Source of the DNA: an uncultured Gammaproteobacteria bacterium
GTDB taxonomy: Bacteria > Pseudomonadota > Gammaproteobacteria > Arenicellales > JAANXG01
Assembly: GCA_947258785.1 (NCBI GenBank)
Contig: CAMYJT010000002.1
Span: forward strand, 124,001 to 188,000
Reading direction: 5' to 3'
DNA length: 64,000 nucleotides
Below, piece after piece: positions 1 through 8,067 of this stretch (position 1 is its first letter; each line of letters begins with the position of its first letter). The translations under genes were made by a program, and so were the position numbers. The notes beneath the pieces were generated by a model. It was not told the DNA's origin. It searched no databases and saw only the letters and a list, made by a program, of their open reading frames with translations.

Positions 1-66
1 TGCCCGGGCGGCGGTAATCATCACGATGACACCACCAAAAGTAAAAGCCAAAAGTAACAGTCTCAT
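1..66 (-). CDS. Exported protein, N-terminal fragment (cut by window edge)
   Basis: Only the first 22 codons are inside the window. They begin with ATG at 66 and encode a typical Sec signal peptide: MRLL, then a hydrophobic core rich in Leu, Phe, Val and Ile, ending in an Ala-Arg-Ala motif that fits signal peptidase cleavage. A good ribosome binding site, AGGAGA (71-76), lies 4 nt upstream. The mature protein is outside the window, so function cannot be assigned. The gene follows the zinc-finger gene in the same direction. Confidence 0.6.
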   Translation of the reverse strand, partial: MRLLLLAFTFGGVIVMITAARA

Positions 67-70
67 ACTA

Positions 71-76
71 TCTCCT
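71..76 (-). promoter_or_regulatory. Ribosome binding site of the exported-protein fragment
   Basis: AGGAGA on the minus strand, 4 nt before the ATG at 66. It supports this start even though most of the gene is missing. Confidence 0.6.
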
Positions 77-229
77 GGTGTTTCCGGTTGACATGCTAAA
101 AAGATTAAACAATGTAAAACGTGAACGACTGACGATTTAAGTTGCCGGTCGAATTTAACCGTAAGGTTCGGTTTACCAGTTATTTAATGTTGCGGACTCG
201 AATAATCGCCAATGGGCGAGTGATTGATG

Positions 230-415
230 TCAATCGCGGGACCGAGGTGCGACCTGCGCGAGGCGCAGGAAACGGCGCCCGCAGTAGTAACAATCGATAT
301 ATTCCCTGTCTTCAAATATCAAATAAACCACCGGGTGACCCATTACCCCGCCGCCGCCGTCGCAGGCTATTGTATTGGTGTTCGGTTCCACCTCGATGAT
401 TTCTGGTGATTCCAT
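230..415 (-). CDS. zf-CHCC zinc-finger domain protein
   Basis: This 61-residue protein matches the zf-CHCC family (Pfam PF10276), related to the zinc-binding part of mitochondrial complex I subunit NDUFS6. The visible signature is a Cys in IACDGGGG, then GHPVVYL, then CYYCGRRF near residues 43-50, giving one Cys, one His and a CxxC as zinc ligands. The length is normal for bacterial stand-alone members. The role is unknown; these proteins often sit near respiratory or housekeeping genes. Start ATG at 415. Family assignment is firm from the motif, function is not. Confidence 0.8.
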   Translation of the reverse strand: MESPEIIEVEPNTNTIACDGGGGVMGHPVVYLIFEDREYIDCYYCGRRFLRLAQVAPRSRD

Positions 416-440
416 TGCGCATCCTCGCCGATTCTCGATT

Positions 441-608
441 CTAGCAGTCTGTCTGACTAAGGATGCATCTACCGCGGCAATGGGGTAAACGGTCCGATGT
501 AACGATTTTGCCCGTTAAGCGGCCGGCTATTCGCCTCGAAAAATCGTCAAACTGTTCTCGACTTCCCACCCGCCTCGCTACAATCCCCTAGGTCCAACAG
601 ACTGCTAG
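441..608. mobile_element. MITE-like segment with 12-bp terminal inverted repeats
   Basis: CTAGCAGTCTGT at 441-452 and its exact reverse complement ACAGACTGCTAG at 597-608 bound a 168-bp non-coding segment. The match continues imperfectly inwards (CTGAC against TTGGAC when read from each end). The outer CTAG could be a palindromic target duplication. No ORF lies between. The rest of the 416-715 gap holds no recognisable gene. Confidence 0.4.
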
Positions 609-715
609 CCCGATAATACCAAAATCCTACCATCTGCATATCGCAATCCTAGATCCCGGATCGCGGTACATCGTCCCGGGCTACCCCCGGTCCGAACCGG
701 GGCCAAGCTGTCGAA

Positions 716-1576
716 TCAGTGAACGGCCGCACCCATGGGTTGCACGGTGAGCTGTGGATCCAGGCGTCTCTCGAACCAGTTCATGCCCCAATGCAAGTGG
801 GGACCGGTGGCCCGACCGGTGGCTCCGACCTCGGCGATTATCTCACCCCGCTCGACACGCTGTTCCGGAGCGACGTGAATTTCGCTGAGATGTATGAATA
901 TCGACGACACCCCGTGGCCATGATCGAGCATAACGGTCCCACCAGTGAAATACATATCGGCATGGACCAGGCTGACGGTGCCGGTTGCCGGAGCACGCAC
1001 CGGCGTGCCGGTGCCGGCTGCCACATCGACGCCGTAGTGTGGTCGTTTGGGCTTGCCGTTCAACACGCGCTGGCTGCCATAGACCCCGGAGACACGGCCT
1101 TCCACCGGCCAGATGAAGTGCCCCAGGAAATCGGTTCGCGGATCGTCGCGGCGGCGCGACTCCCTAATCAGCGCCGCCTCTTTTCGGATCCTGGGCAGAT
1201 CTTCGGCCGATGGCGTAACCTGCCGGTCCGGCAGCCCGTCGATGCGCTGAACGTCGTATTTCCGCTGTTCGATCCGCAGCGTACGGCGCTCGCTTGCTCC
1301 GGATGGGTAATGGACGGTCAATTCCGTGCGGGCCGGCTCGCTGCGGCCGAAGCCGATCACAAACTGGCCTGTATTCGCCACCCTGACCGGCTGTCCCTCG
1401 AACAGCACTCGTGAACCCGCCGGCACTTTGCCGAACAGAATTCCGCCTTGCTGCGGTTTTCCGCTCAGCGTTAAACCGCCTTCAGCGGACCATGCCGGGC
1501 AGGCAGGAGCCAGGGACAAGGACCAAAACGCTATCCAGCAGCCTAAGCCGAGGACATACGGAACCCGCCTGCTCAT
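716..1576 (-). CDS. M23 family metallopeptidase, exported
   Basis: A 286-residue protein with an N-terminal signal peptide and a C-terminal peptidase M23 (LytM/lysostaphin-type) domain at roughly residues 160-280. Zinc ligands are visible: His and Asp in RPHYGVDVAAGTGTPV and the HLH in GPHLHWGMNW; HGHGVSSIFIHL supplies the other conserved His. Such enzymes cut peptide cross-bridges of peptidoglycan or act as degenerate activators; here all catalytic residues seem present. The ATG at 1576 shares one base with the thrS stop (TGATG), so the two genes are probably translationally coupled. A TTG three bases earlier is a less likely start. The pairing with thrS is unusual. Confidence 0.88.
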   Translation of the reverse strand: MSRRVPYVLGLGCWIAFWSLSLAPACPAWSAEGGLTLSGKPQQGGILFGKVPAGSRVLFEGQPVRVANTGQFVIGFGRSEPARTELTVHYPSGASERRTLRIEQRKYDVQRIDGLPDRQVTPSAEDLPRIRKEAALIRESRRRDDPRTDFLGHFIWPVEGRVSGVYGSQRVLNGKPKRPHYGVDVAAGTGTPVRAPATGTVSLVHADMYFTGGTVMLDHGHGVSSIFIHLSEIHVAPEQRVERGEIIAEVGATGRATGPHLHWGMNWFERRLDPQLTVQPMGAAVH

Positions 1577-3504
1577 CAATTGATCCGGCGGTCCGGGACG
1601 TTAGCCGCTGCCCCGAAATGAGAGACTGCTTCTTCAAAATCGAACACGCGTTGCCGTTTGTCGCCCAGAAAACGTATCGCGGTGTTACGTTGTTCAACTT
1701 CCCGCCGCCCAACCACCGCAATGACGGGTGTTTTTTGCACACTGTGTTCCCGGACTTTATAGGAAATCTTTTCGTTGCGCAGATCGGCCTCGGCCCGGAC
1801 GCCGGCGTCGCGCAACGCTCCGGCCAACTCCTGCGCGTAGGTGTCGGCATCCGAGACAATGGTCGCCACCATCACTTGCAGGGGGGCCAGCCAGAACGGC
1901 AGCGCGCCTGCGTAATGTTCAATCAGGATACCGATGAACCGCTCCAGAGACCCGAACAAAGCCCGGTGCAGCATCACCGGGGTGTGTTTCGCACCGTCCT
2001 CACCGACGTAGCGGGCATCCAAGCGATCGGGAAGATTGAGGTCCACCTGGAGCGTCCCGCATTGCCAATCGCGACCTATCGCGTCGCGCAATACAAACTC
2101 GAGTTTAGGACCGTAAAACGCGCCTTCGCCGGGATTCAGCGTGTACTGCAATCCAGTTTCGCCCACCGCTTCCTTCAAAGCCGCCTCCGCCGCATCCCAT
2201 ACCTTGTCGGATCCAACCCGTGTCTCCGGCCGATCGGCATACTTTATGCGAATATCATCAAACCCGAAGTCTCGGTAGATGTTGAGCACCAGATCGCACA
2301 CGCGCTTGCTCTCTTCGGTGATTTGCTCCTGCGTGCAAAAAATATGGGCATCATCCTGGGTGAACGCACGCACACGCATCAGTCCGTGCAGCGCGCCGGA
2401 CGGTTCAAAACGGTGTACTTTCCCGAATTCAGACAACCTCAGCGGTAAATCCCGATAGCTGCGCAAGTCGTTTTTGTATACCTGAACGCAACCGGGACAA
2501 TTCATCGGCTTAATTGCCAAGGTTCTGTCTATATCGGTCTCAGTGGTGAACATTTGCTCGCCGAAGGTCTCCCAATGACCCGATTTCTCCCACAGGATCC
2601 GATCCATTAAATCTGGGGTGTTGATTTCGACGTAACCCGCTGCATCCTGCTTGTTACGCATGTAATTCACGAGGGTTCGAAACAGCGTCCAGCCCCGCGG
2701 GTGCCAAAAGACTGCACCGGGGGCCTCTTCTTGAAAGTGAAACAGATCCATCAGTTTGGCCAGCTTACGATGATCACGCCGTTCGGCCTCCTCTAAGCGC
2801 CGCAGATAAGCTCTGAGCTGCTTCGGAGTAGACCACGCGGTTCCATAGATCCGTTGCAGCATGGGGTTGCGGGAGTCCCCACGCCAATAGGCGCCGGCCA
2901 CCTTGGTCAGTTTGAACGCCTTACCCAAACAGCCGGTGGAAGCCAGGTGCGGACCACGGCACAAATCCAAAAACTCACCCTGCCGGTACACGGTAATGGG
3001 TTCGCCAGCATTGATGTCCTCGATAATCTCAGCCTTGTACTCCTCCCCGGCCTCTCGAAAGAATTGAATAGCGCGGTCCCGGTCCCAGACTTCCCGGACT
3101 ATTGGCTCGTCGCGATCGACAATCTCCCGCATCCGCCGGTCTATTTTTTCGAGATCCTCCGGGGTGAACGGTTCGTCTCTCGCAAAATCATAATAAAATC
3201 CGTCGACAATGGCCGGGCCTATCGTAACTTGTGTGTTCGGGTAGAGTTCCTTAACCGCCTCAGCCATGACGTGCGCCGCATCGTGGCGCAACAACTCGAG
3301 ACCCGCATCGGAATCGCGGTTGATAAATTCGATCGACGCATCCTGCTGGATGAGGCACGTTAGATCCTGCGGTCGACCGTTCACCTTCACGGCTAAGGCG
3401 TGTCTGGCCAACGGTTCACCCAGGCTGGCGGCGATCTCCGTACCTGTTATGGGCTCATTAAATGTCTTCTTGGCGCCGTCCGGCAAAGTAATTTCAACCG
3501 ACAT
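1576..3504 (-). CDS. thrS: Threonine--tRNA ligase
   Basis: A 642-residue threonyl-tRNA synthetase, the same length as the Escherichia coli enzyme. In order: TGS domain (about 1-60), the editing domain with its conserved HxxxH region ([13 protein letters not shown]), the class II catalytic core and the anticodon-binding domain. Zinc ligands match those of the family: Cys in MNCPGC, His in TQDDAHIFC and His in MLHRALFGS. It charges tRNA-Thr in the cytoplasm. In many proteobacteria thrS heads an infC-rpmI-rplT-pheST operon; here it is followed instead by an M23 peptidase gene with a one-base overlap. Start ATG 3504, divergent from the dihydroorotase gene. Confidence 0.97.
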   Translation of the reverse strand: MSVEITLPDGAKKTFNEPITGTEIAASLGEPLARHALAVKVNGRPQDLTCLIQQDASIEFINRDSDAGLELLRHDAAHVMAEAVKELYPNTQVTIGPAIVDGFYYDFARDEPFTPEDLEKIDRRMREIVDRDEPIVREVWDRDRAIQFFREAGEEYKAEIIEDINAGEPITVYRQGEFLDLCRGPHLASTGCLGKAFKLTKVAGAYWRGDSRNPMLQRIYGTAWSTPKQLRAYLRRLEEAERRDHRKLAKLMDLFHFQEEAPGAVFWHPRGWTLFRTLVNYMRNKQDAAGYVEINTPDLMDRILWEKSGHWETFGEQMFTTETDIDRTLAIKPMNCPGCVQVYKNDLRSYRDLPLRLSEFGKVHRFEPSGALHGLMRVRAFTQDDAHIFCTQEQITEESKRVCDLVLNIYRDFGFDDIRIKYADRPETRVGSDKVWDAAEAALKEAVGETGLQYTLNPGEGAFYGPKLEFVLRDAIGRDWQCGTLQVDLNLPDRLDARYVGEDGAKHTPVMLHRALFGSLERFIGILIEHYAGALPFWLAPLQVMVATIVSDADTYAQELAGALRDAGVRAEADLRNEKISYKVREHSVQKTPVIAVVGRREVEQRNTAIRFLGDKRQRVFDFEEAVSHFGAAANVPDRRIN

Positions 3505-3545
3505 GTGTACGTGTTCCGGGCTCTAGGAATTCTCCGTGCCGCACC

Positions 3546-3555
3546 GAATATATTC
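3546..3555. promoter_or_regulatory. Palindrome GAATATATTC, copy 1
   Basis: Perfect 10-bp palindrome in the thrS/dihydroorotase divergent region, 42 bp upstream of the thrS ATG. The same palindrome recurs at 3622-3631. A pair of this kind between divergent genes suggests a dimeric regulator, which cannot be named. Confidence 0.4.
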
Positions 3556-3576
3556 TGTGGATTTGGTGCCGCTGAA

Positions 3577-3606
3577 TTGATGGGTTATTCATATTTTGTC
3601 TAAAAC
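3577..3606 (+). promoter_or_regulatory. Candidate sigma-70 promoter for the dihydroorotase gene
   Basis: TTGATG (3577-3582) and TAAAAC (3601-3606), separated by 18 bp, in an AT-rich stretch. The second GAATATATTC palindrome lies just downstream, where a bound repressor would block transcription. Prediction by eye only. Confidence 0.35.
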
Positions 3607-3620
3607 TTATGTTATAACGA

Positions 3621-3632
3621 GGAATATATTCC
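3621..3632. promoter_or_regulatory. Palindrome GGAATATATTCC, copy 2
   Basis: Perfect 12-bp palindrome containing the same GAATATATTC core as 3546-3555, 76 bp away (about seven helical turns). It lies between the candidate promoter and the dihydroorotase start. Confidence 0.4.
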
Positions 3633-3676
3633 TTCAAATCGCCGTTACCTGTGAGAGAATATTTGCATGTTAGCTA

Positions 3677-5074
3677 ATGAGGGTCGACACCGATCGCGCC
3701 CCATTTATTTCCATGATACCCAAAGGGATGGGGGCCGTGACTAAGCGGCTCATCACAAATGTGAGGGTGGTAAACGAAGGTCGCATCTTCGATGCCGATG
3801 TCTTGATTGTAGACGGCCGTATTGAGCGGGTGGAAAACGAACTATTTCCGGATGGCCGTACGGAAATTCTTGACGCCAGCGGCAAATATCTCATACCGGG
3901 CATGATTGACGATCAGGTGCATTTTCGTGAGCCGGGCCTGATCCACAAAGGCGACATTGCCACCGAATCGGCCGCAGCGGTCGCCGGCGGAGTGACCAGT
4001 TATCTGGATATGCCCAACGTCCTTCCGCCCACCACTACCCGGGTCTTGTTGGGCGACAAGTACGCGCTCGCCGCCAGTCACTCGCGGGCAAATTATTCAT
4101 TCTACCTGGGCGCCAGCAATGACAATATTGAGCAGATTCGCAATCTGTCGGTCAATGAAGCTTGCGGCATAAAGGTGTTTATGGGTGCGTCAACCGGCAA
4201 TTTGCTGGTGACAGACCCACAGATACTCGAGTTAATTTTCGCCGAGGCGCCAATTCTGGTGGCTACCCACTGCGAAGACACACCTACGATTTCCACCAAT
4301 GAGCGGATCTTCCGCAAAAAATATGGCGAGTCGATCCCCATCGCCTGCCACCCACAAATCCGCTCCAGCGAAGCCTGTTTCAAATCTTCCACCATGGCAG
4401 TCGAACTCGCCAAACGAAACGGTACTCGTCTGCATATTCTGCATCTGACTACAGCCAAAGAGATGGAGTTGCTCAACCCTTTGCCCACAGTTGAGAAACG
4501 CATTACCGCCGAGGTGTGTGTACATCATCTATTCTTTGACCAAAACGATTACCGCGATAAGGGCACACTGATCAAATGTAATCCGGCCATTAAAACAACA
4601 CACGACCGTAACGCACTTGTTGATGCTGTTAACGATGGGCGTATAGACGTAATCGCTACGGACCACGCGCCACACACATTGAAGGAAAAAGAACAGACAT
4701 ACTTCAACGCCGCAGCCGGCCTGCCGCTGGTACAGCACCCGCTGCTTATCTTGTTGGAATTATATCGCTGGAAGCGCCTGAGCCTGGAAACGATTGTGCA
4801 GAAGGTCAGTCACGCACCGGCGCAAATATTCGGAATCAAGGAACGCGGGTATATACGCGAAGGTTATTGGGCGGATCTTGTTCTACTGGATTTGGAAGAC
4901 CACTATCAGGTAGAGCCGGAAAATATTCTGTATAAATGTGGATGGTCGCCATTCATTGGTTATCGATTTCACTCCAGCGTATGGGCCACTTTTGTAAACG
5001 GCGAGCTGGCCTATTTTCACAAACGGGTATCTGACCATATTCGGGGCCGCCGCCTGGAGCACGAGTACGAGTAG
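3677..5074 (+). CDS. Dihydroorotase-type cyclic amidohydrolase
   Basis: A 465-residue amidohydrolase closest to dihydroorotase, which closes carbamoyl-aspartate to dihydroorotate in pyrimidine synthesis. The carbamylated Lys (IKVFMGASTG), metal His residues (ATHCED, LHILHLTT) and catalytic Asp (VIATDHAPH) are present. The usual first metal motif HxH reads QVH (IDDQVHFREPG), so the first His is Gln. A similar IDDQVHFREPG motif is, from memory, typical of Bacteroidetes-type dihydroorotases, so this may be a family trait or a transferred gene. Start is uncertain: ATG 3677, ATG 3713, ATG 3728 or GTG 3737 are all in frame, and homology begins near KRLITNVRVV. Allantoinase or hydantoinase activity is less likely. 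Confidence 0.85.
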   Translation: MRVDTDRAPFISMIPKGMGAVTKRLITNVRVVNEGRIFDADVLIVDGRIERVENELFPDGRTEILDASGKYLIPGMIDDQVHFREPGLIHKGDIATESAAAVAGGVTSYLDMPNVLPPTTTRVLLGDKYALAASHSRANYSFYLGASNDNIEQIRNLSVNEACGIKVFMGASTGNLLVTDPQILELIFAEAPILVATHCEDTPTISTNERIFRKKYGESIPIACHPQIRSSEACFKSSTMAVELAKRNGTRLHILHLTTAKEMELLNPLPTVEKRITAEVCVHHLFFDQNDYRDKGTLIKCNPAIKTTHDRNALVDAVNDGRIDVIATDHAPHTLKEKEQTYFNAAAGLPLVQHPLLILLELYRWKRLSLETIVQKVSHAPAQIFGIKERGYIREGYWADLVLLDLEDHYQVEPENILYKCGWSPFIGYRFHSSVWATFVNGELAYFHKRVSDHIRGRRLEHEYE

Positions 5075-5127
5075 ATCGTTGATGTAAAATCCGGCACCCG
5101 ACCGGATGGTGGATCTTGAGGCCGCGG

Positions 5128-6534
5128 TCATGCTCCTTTGGCGATAAAATTCAAGGCCGCCTGGATGCGGTCCAGCGTCTGCATCTTGCCGAGCAAGGCA
5201 AGGGTTTCATCGATGGGTGGAGAGACCGCGACGCCAGCTACGGCAACCCGCACCGGTTGGGCGATCTTGCCCAGTCCCAAGCCATGGCGCTCGGCAATCC
5301 GATGCAAACAATCATGAATATGTTCCGCCGACCAGGGATCAATATCCCTGAATGCATCGATCAATTCAGTGAGAATTTGGGCGGCACCTCCCGTAAAATG
5401 CTTGTTGGCCGCTTTGGGGTCGTAATGATCCGGGGGACGAAAGAACAACAGGCTGCGCTCAACCAGTTCTTTCAGTGTCTTGGAACGGTCCTGATTCAAC
5501 CGCACCGCACCCTCAACGCCCTCCTCGCGTTCAATGTCGATGCCGGCATGTTCGAAATGTTCGCGGGCGTGTCTGAGCAGTTCCGCCGGAGCGGCCGCTT
5601 TAATGTACTCGTAGTTCAGCCACTGCAGTTTCTCTGGACTGAAAACCGCGGCGCCGCGTTGAACCTGCCGTATATCAAACATGTCAAGCATCTGATCGCG
5701 GCTGAACTTCTCCTGGTCACCATGGGCCCAGCCGAGTCGAATCAGATAATTCAATAATGCGTGCGGCAGATAACCGTCCTCACGGTACTGCATAACACTC
5801 ACCGCGCCGTGCCGTTTTGACATCCGCTTGCCGTCTTCGCCCAATATCATCGGTACATGAGCGTAAATCGGGAGATCGGCACCCAGTGCCTTGAGAATGT
5901 TTATCTGTCGAGGGGTGTTGTTGATGTGATCGTCACCGCGGATTACATGGGTAATTCCCATATCCATATCATCAACGACTACGGTCAAGTTGTAGGTGGG
6001 AGTACTGTCGGACCGCGCGATGATCAGGTCGTCGAGTTCACGGTTGTCAATTATGATTTTACCTTTTATCAAATCATCGACAATGACTGTTCCCTCCCTG
6101 GGATTTTTAAACCGCACCACCGACGCCGCATCCGTTGGCGGCGCCTGTCCCACGCGACAACGGCCGTTGTACTTGGGCTTCTCGCCGCGGGCACGCTGTT
6201 GTTTACGCATGTGCTCGAGATCCTGCTTGGTGCAGTAGCAGCGGTAGGCCCAGCCGGAGGTGAGCAAACGATCTATCACCTGCCGATAGCGGTCCATACG
6301 ACGGCTCTGGAACACCGGTTCTTCGTCATAATCCAATTCCAGCCAGGCCATGCTGTCCAGAATGGCACGGACCGAGGTGTCTGTGGATCGCTGCCGGTCG
6401 GTATCTTCAATGCGCAGCAGAAACCTTCCGCCTCGTTGTCGGGCGTGCAACCAGGAAAACAACGCGGTCCGCGCTCCACCGATATGCAGGTATCCGGTCG
6501 GACTGGGTGGAAAACGAGTTACAGTCGTAGGCAT
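5128..6534 (-). CDS. gltX: Glutamate--tRNA ligase
   Basis: A 468-residue class I glutamyl-tRNA synthetase. The HIGH motif is in GYLHIGGARTALFSW near the N-terminus and the KMSKS loop is KRMSKRHGAVS near residue 240. Cys residues in RCYCTKQ and NGRCR fit the SWIM/zinc region of the family. It charges tRNA-Glu in the cytoplasm. The ATG at 6534 is chosen because MPTTVTRFPPSPTG is the family N-terminus; the frame is open for 29 more codons upstream without similarity. Convergent with the dihydroorotase gene and divergent from the QueD-like gene. GluRS versus GlnRS cannot be fully settled by eye, but the GluRS reading fits better. Confidence 0.95.
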   Translation of the reverse strand: MPTTVTRFPPSPTGYLHIGGARTALFSWLHARQRGGRFLLRIEDTDRQRSTDTSVRAILDSMAWLELDYDEEPVFQSRRMDRYRQVIDRLLTSGWAYRCYCTKQDLEHMRKQQRARGEKPKYNGRCRVGQAPPTDAASVVRFKNPREGTVIVDDLIKGKIIIDNRELDDLIIARSDSTPTYNLTVVVDDMDMGITHVIRGDDHINNTPRQINILKALGADLPIYAHVPMILGEDGKRMSKRHGAVSVMQYREDGYLPHALLNYLIRLGWAHGDQEKFSRDQMLDMFDIRQVQRGAAVFSPEKLQWLNYEYIKAAAPAELLRHAREHFEHAGIDIEREEGVEGAVRLNQDRSKTLKELVERSLLFFRPPDHYDPKAANKHFTGGAAQILTELIDAFRDIDPWSAEHIHDCLHRIAERHGLGLGKIAQPVRVAVAGVAVSPPIDETLALLGKMQTLDRIQAALNFIAKGA

Positions 6535-6677
6535 AGGTCGAGAGAACGCCTGAGTCTCCGTCACATTGTAACCCAACTGACAATACGCTGGATAAGTCCC
6601 ACTCACTGCAGACAGTCGCAACTGCTCTCGCCGGTTTCAGCTGTTAAAATACATCGGATACAATATGCCGAGACGTC

Positions 6678-7517
6678 ATGCCGCGCTTGTTTATCGAACA
6701 TCTGACCGTAATTGACTACGCCTACCTGGACAATATACGTGGCCTGGTTGGAAACAGCTTAATTGTCGATCTTGAGCTGGACGGGGCTTTGGATGCGCAG
6801 AGCATGGTGTGTGATTTTGGAACCGCGAAACACCTGATCAAGCGTTGTATTGATGAAACGGTGGATCACAAGCTGCTGGTCCCGGCCCTGCATCCGGAAG
6901 TAACAGCGCGATATCGAGACGGTCTTCTGGAAATCGAATTCACCGATCAACATAACAGTACGCTGATCCATCGCTCACCGGAGAATTCGGTGTGTCTGCT
7001 GGAGGACGCTGCTGTCACTATCAATACGATCACCAATCGACTGCTGCGTGCCATTGCGGTTCTCGTGCCGGACAACGTTTCTGACGTCGTGATCAATCTC
7101 CGCCAAGAATCCACTCCAACCCCATATTTCCATTACTGTCATGGATTGAAGAAGCATTACGGCAATTGTCAACGGATCGCGCATGGTCATCGATCTCGAA
7201 TTGAGATTCATGAAAACGGTGAACGCAACCCCGAATGGGAACACTGGTGGGCCGAGAAATGGAACGATGTCTACATTGCCACGACTGCTGATTTGGTCGA
7301 TAGGAACGAGCTGCGCGTGCACCTCGCTTACGACGCGTTACAAGGGCGGTTTGAGCTGGAAGTCGAAGCCGACCGATGCTATTTCATCGATGTCGATTCG
7401 ACGGTTGAACATCTTGCCCAACACATCGCCACCGAACTGCACAAAATGCGTCCCCGCTCAACGTTCCAAGTAAAGGCTTTCGAGGGAGTAAATAAAGGAG
7501 CCGTTGCACACACTTGA
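6678..7517 (+). CDS. 6-carboxytetrahydropterin synthase (QueD/PTPS) family protein
   Basis: A 279-residue protein of the 6-pyruvoyl-tetrahydropterin/6-carboxytetrahydropterin synthase family, in the longer proteobacterial form with two related halves. The first half has LFIEHLTVIDYAYL and VDHKLLVP; the second has FHYCHGLKKHYGNCQRIAHGHRSRIEI, which carries the catalytic Cys (GNC) and zinc His residues (HGH). QueD makes a precursor of queuosine and other 7-deazaguanines from dihydroneopterin triphosphate. Long forms are not always QueD, and no queC or queE lies nearby, so the substrate is not certain. ATG 6678, divergent from gltX with about 140 bp between the starts. Confidence 0.8.
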   Translation: MPRLFIEHLTVIDYAYLDNIRGLVGNSLIVDLELDGALDAQSMVCDFGTAKHLIKRCIDETVDHKLLVPALHPEVTARYRDGLLEIEFTDQHNSTLIHRSPENSVCLLEDAAVTINTITNRLLRAIAVLVPDNVSDVVINLRQESTPTPYFHYCHGLKKHYGNCQRIAHGHRSRIEIHENGERNPEWEHWWAEKWNDVYIATTADLVDRNELRVHLAYDALQGRFELEVEADRCYFIDVDSTVEHLAQHIATELHKMRPRSTFQVKAFEGVNKGAVAHT

Positions 7518-7609
7518 CTGCCGGGCTGGCCGGTGTGGGCAGGACGCCGCTTGGTCGCCCTGGAAAAGTCCTCAGCATGCGTTATCGGGGCCGCCGAATT
7601 CGAGAACCG

Positions 7610-8062
7610 CTATCCCGTTTCCTCAGAATGCCCGGCGCCAACCGTATCGAGCGCCGCGCGGGCCCGCGCGTAGATCGCTTCGAGCATGGCCGCCAATCCG
7701 TTGCTTCGCGTCGGACTGAGGTGCCGATCGAATCCGATGTCGGCGACGAAGTCGGGTTTGGTGGTAAGGATATCCTCAGGCCTCCGGTCGCTGTACACTC
7801 GCAGCAGGACCGCAATTAAACCGGATACGATCGCCGCATCACTGGTCCCATCGATGTGCAGGCAACCATTTCTAACATCGGTGTGCAGCCAGACCTGCGA
7901 CTGACATCCGTGAATCTTGTTATCGTCGCTCTTCCAGGACTCCGGAAACTCCGGTAGCTGCCGGCCCAGATCGATCAGATATTCATAGCGCCCCATCCAG
8001 TCGTCGAACAGCTCGAATTCGCCGGCCAGCTCATCTTGCGCTCGTTTGATCGCTTCCGACAT
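7610..8062 (-). CDS. sufE: SufE-type cysteine desulfurase activator
   Basis: A 150-residue SufE-family protein. SufE accepts persulfide sulfur from the desulfurase SufS and passes it to the Fe-S scaffold. The active Cys lies in the conserved stretch KIHGCQSQVWL near residue 50, preceded by the family motif YEYLIDLGRQLP. ATG at 8062 is only 5 nt downstream of the cysS stop, so the two are co-transcribed. No sufBCDS genes are seen nearby; the paralogue CsdE is an alternative name. The pairing with a cysteine-charging enzyme may be incidental. Confidence 0.92.
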   Translation of the reverse strand: MSEAIKRAQDELAGEFELFDDWMGRYEYLIDLGRQLPEFPESWKSDDNKIHGCQSQVWLHTDVRNGCLHIDGTSDAAIVSGLIAVLLRVYSDRRPEDILTTKPDFVADIGFDRHLSPTRSNGLAAMLEAIYARARAALDTVGAGHSEETG

Positions 8063-8067
8063 GCCGA

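Noticed and set aside
685..702. CCCCGGT/ACCGGGG hairpin after the M23 gene
   Set aside because: No T-run on the minus strand, so a terminator is not supported; it may be a chance GC-rich stem.
1411..2448. Long + strand frame inside thrS
   Set aside because: It is antisense to the conserved threonyl-tRNA synthetase and has no family signature.
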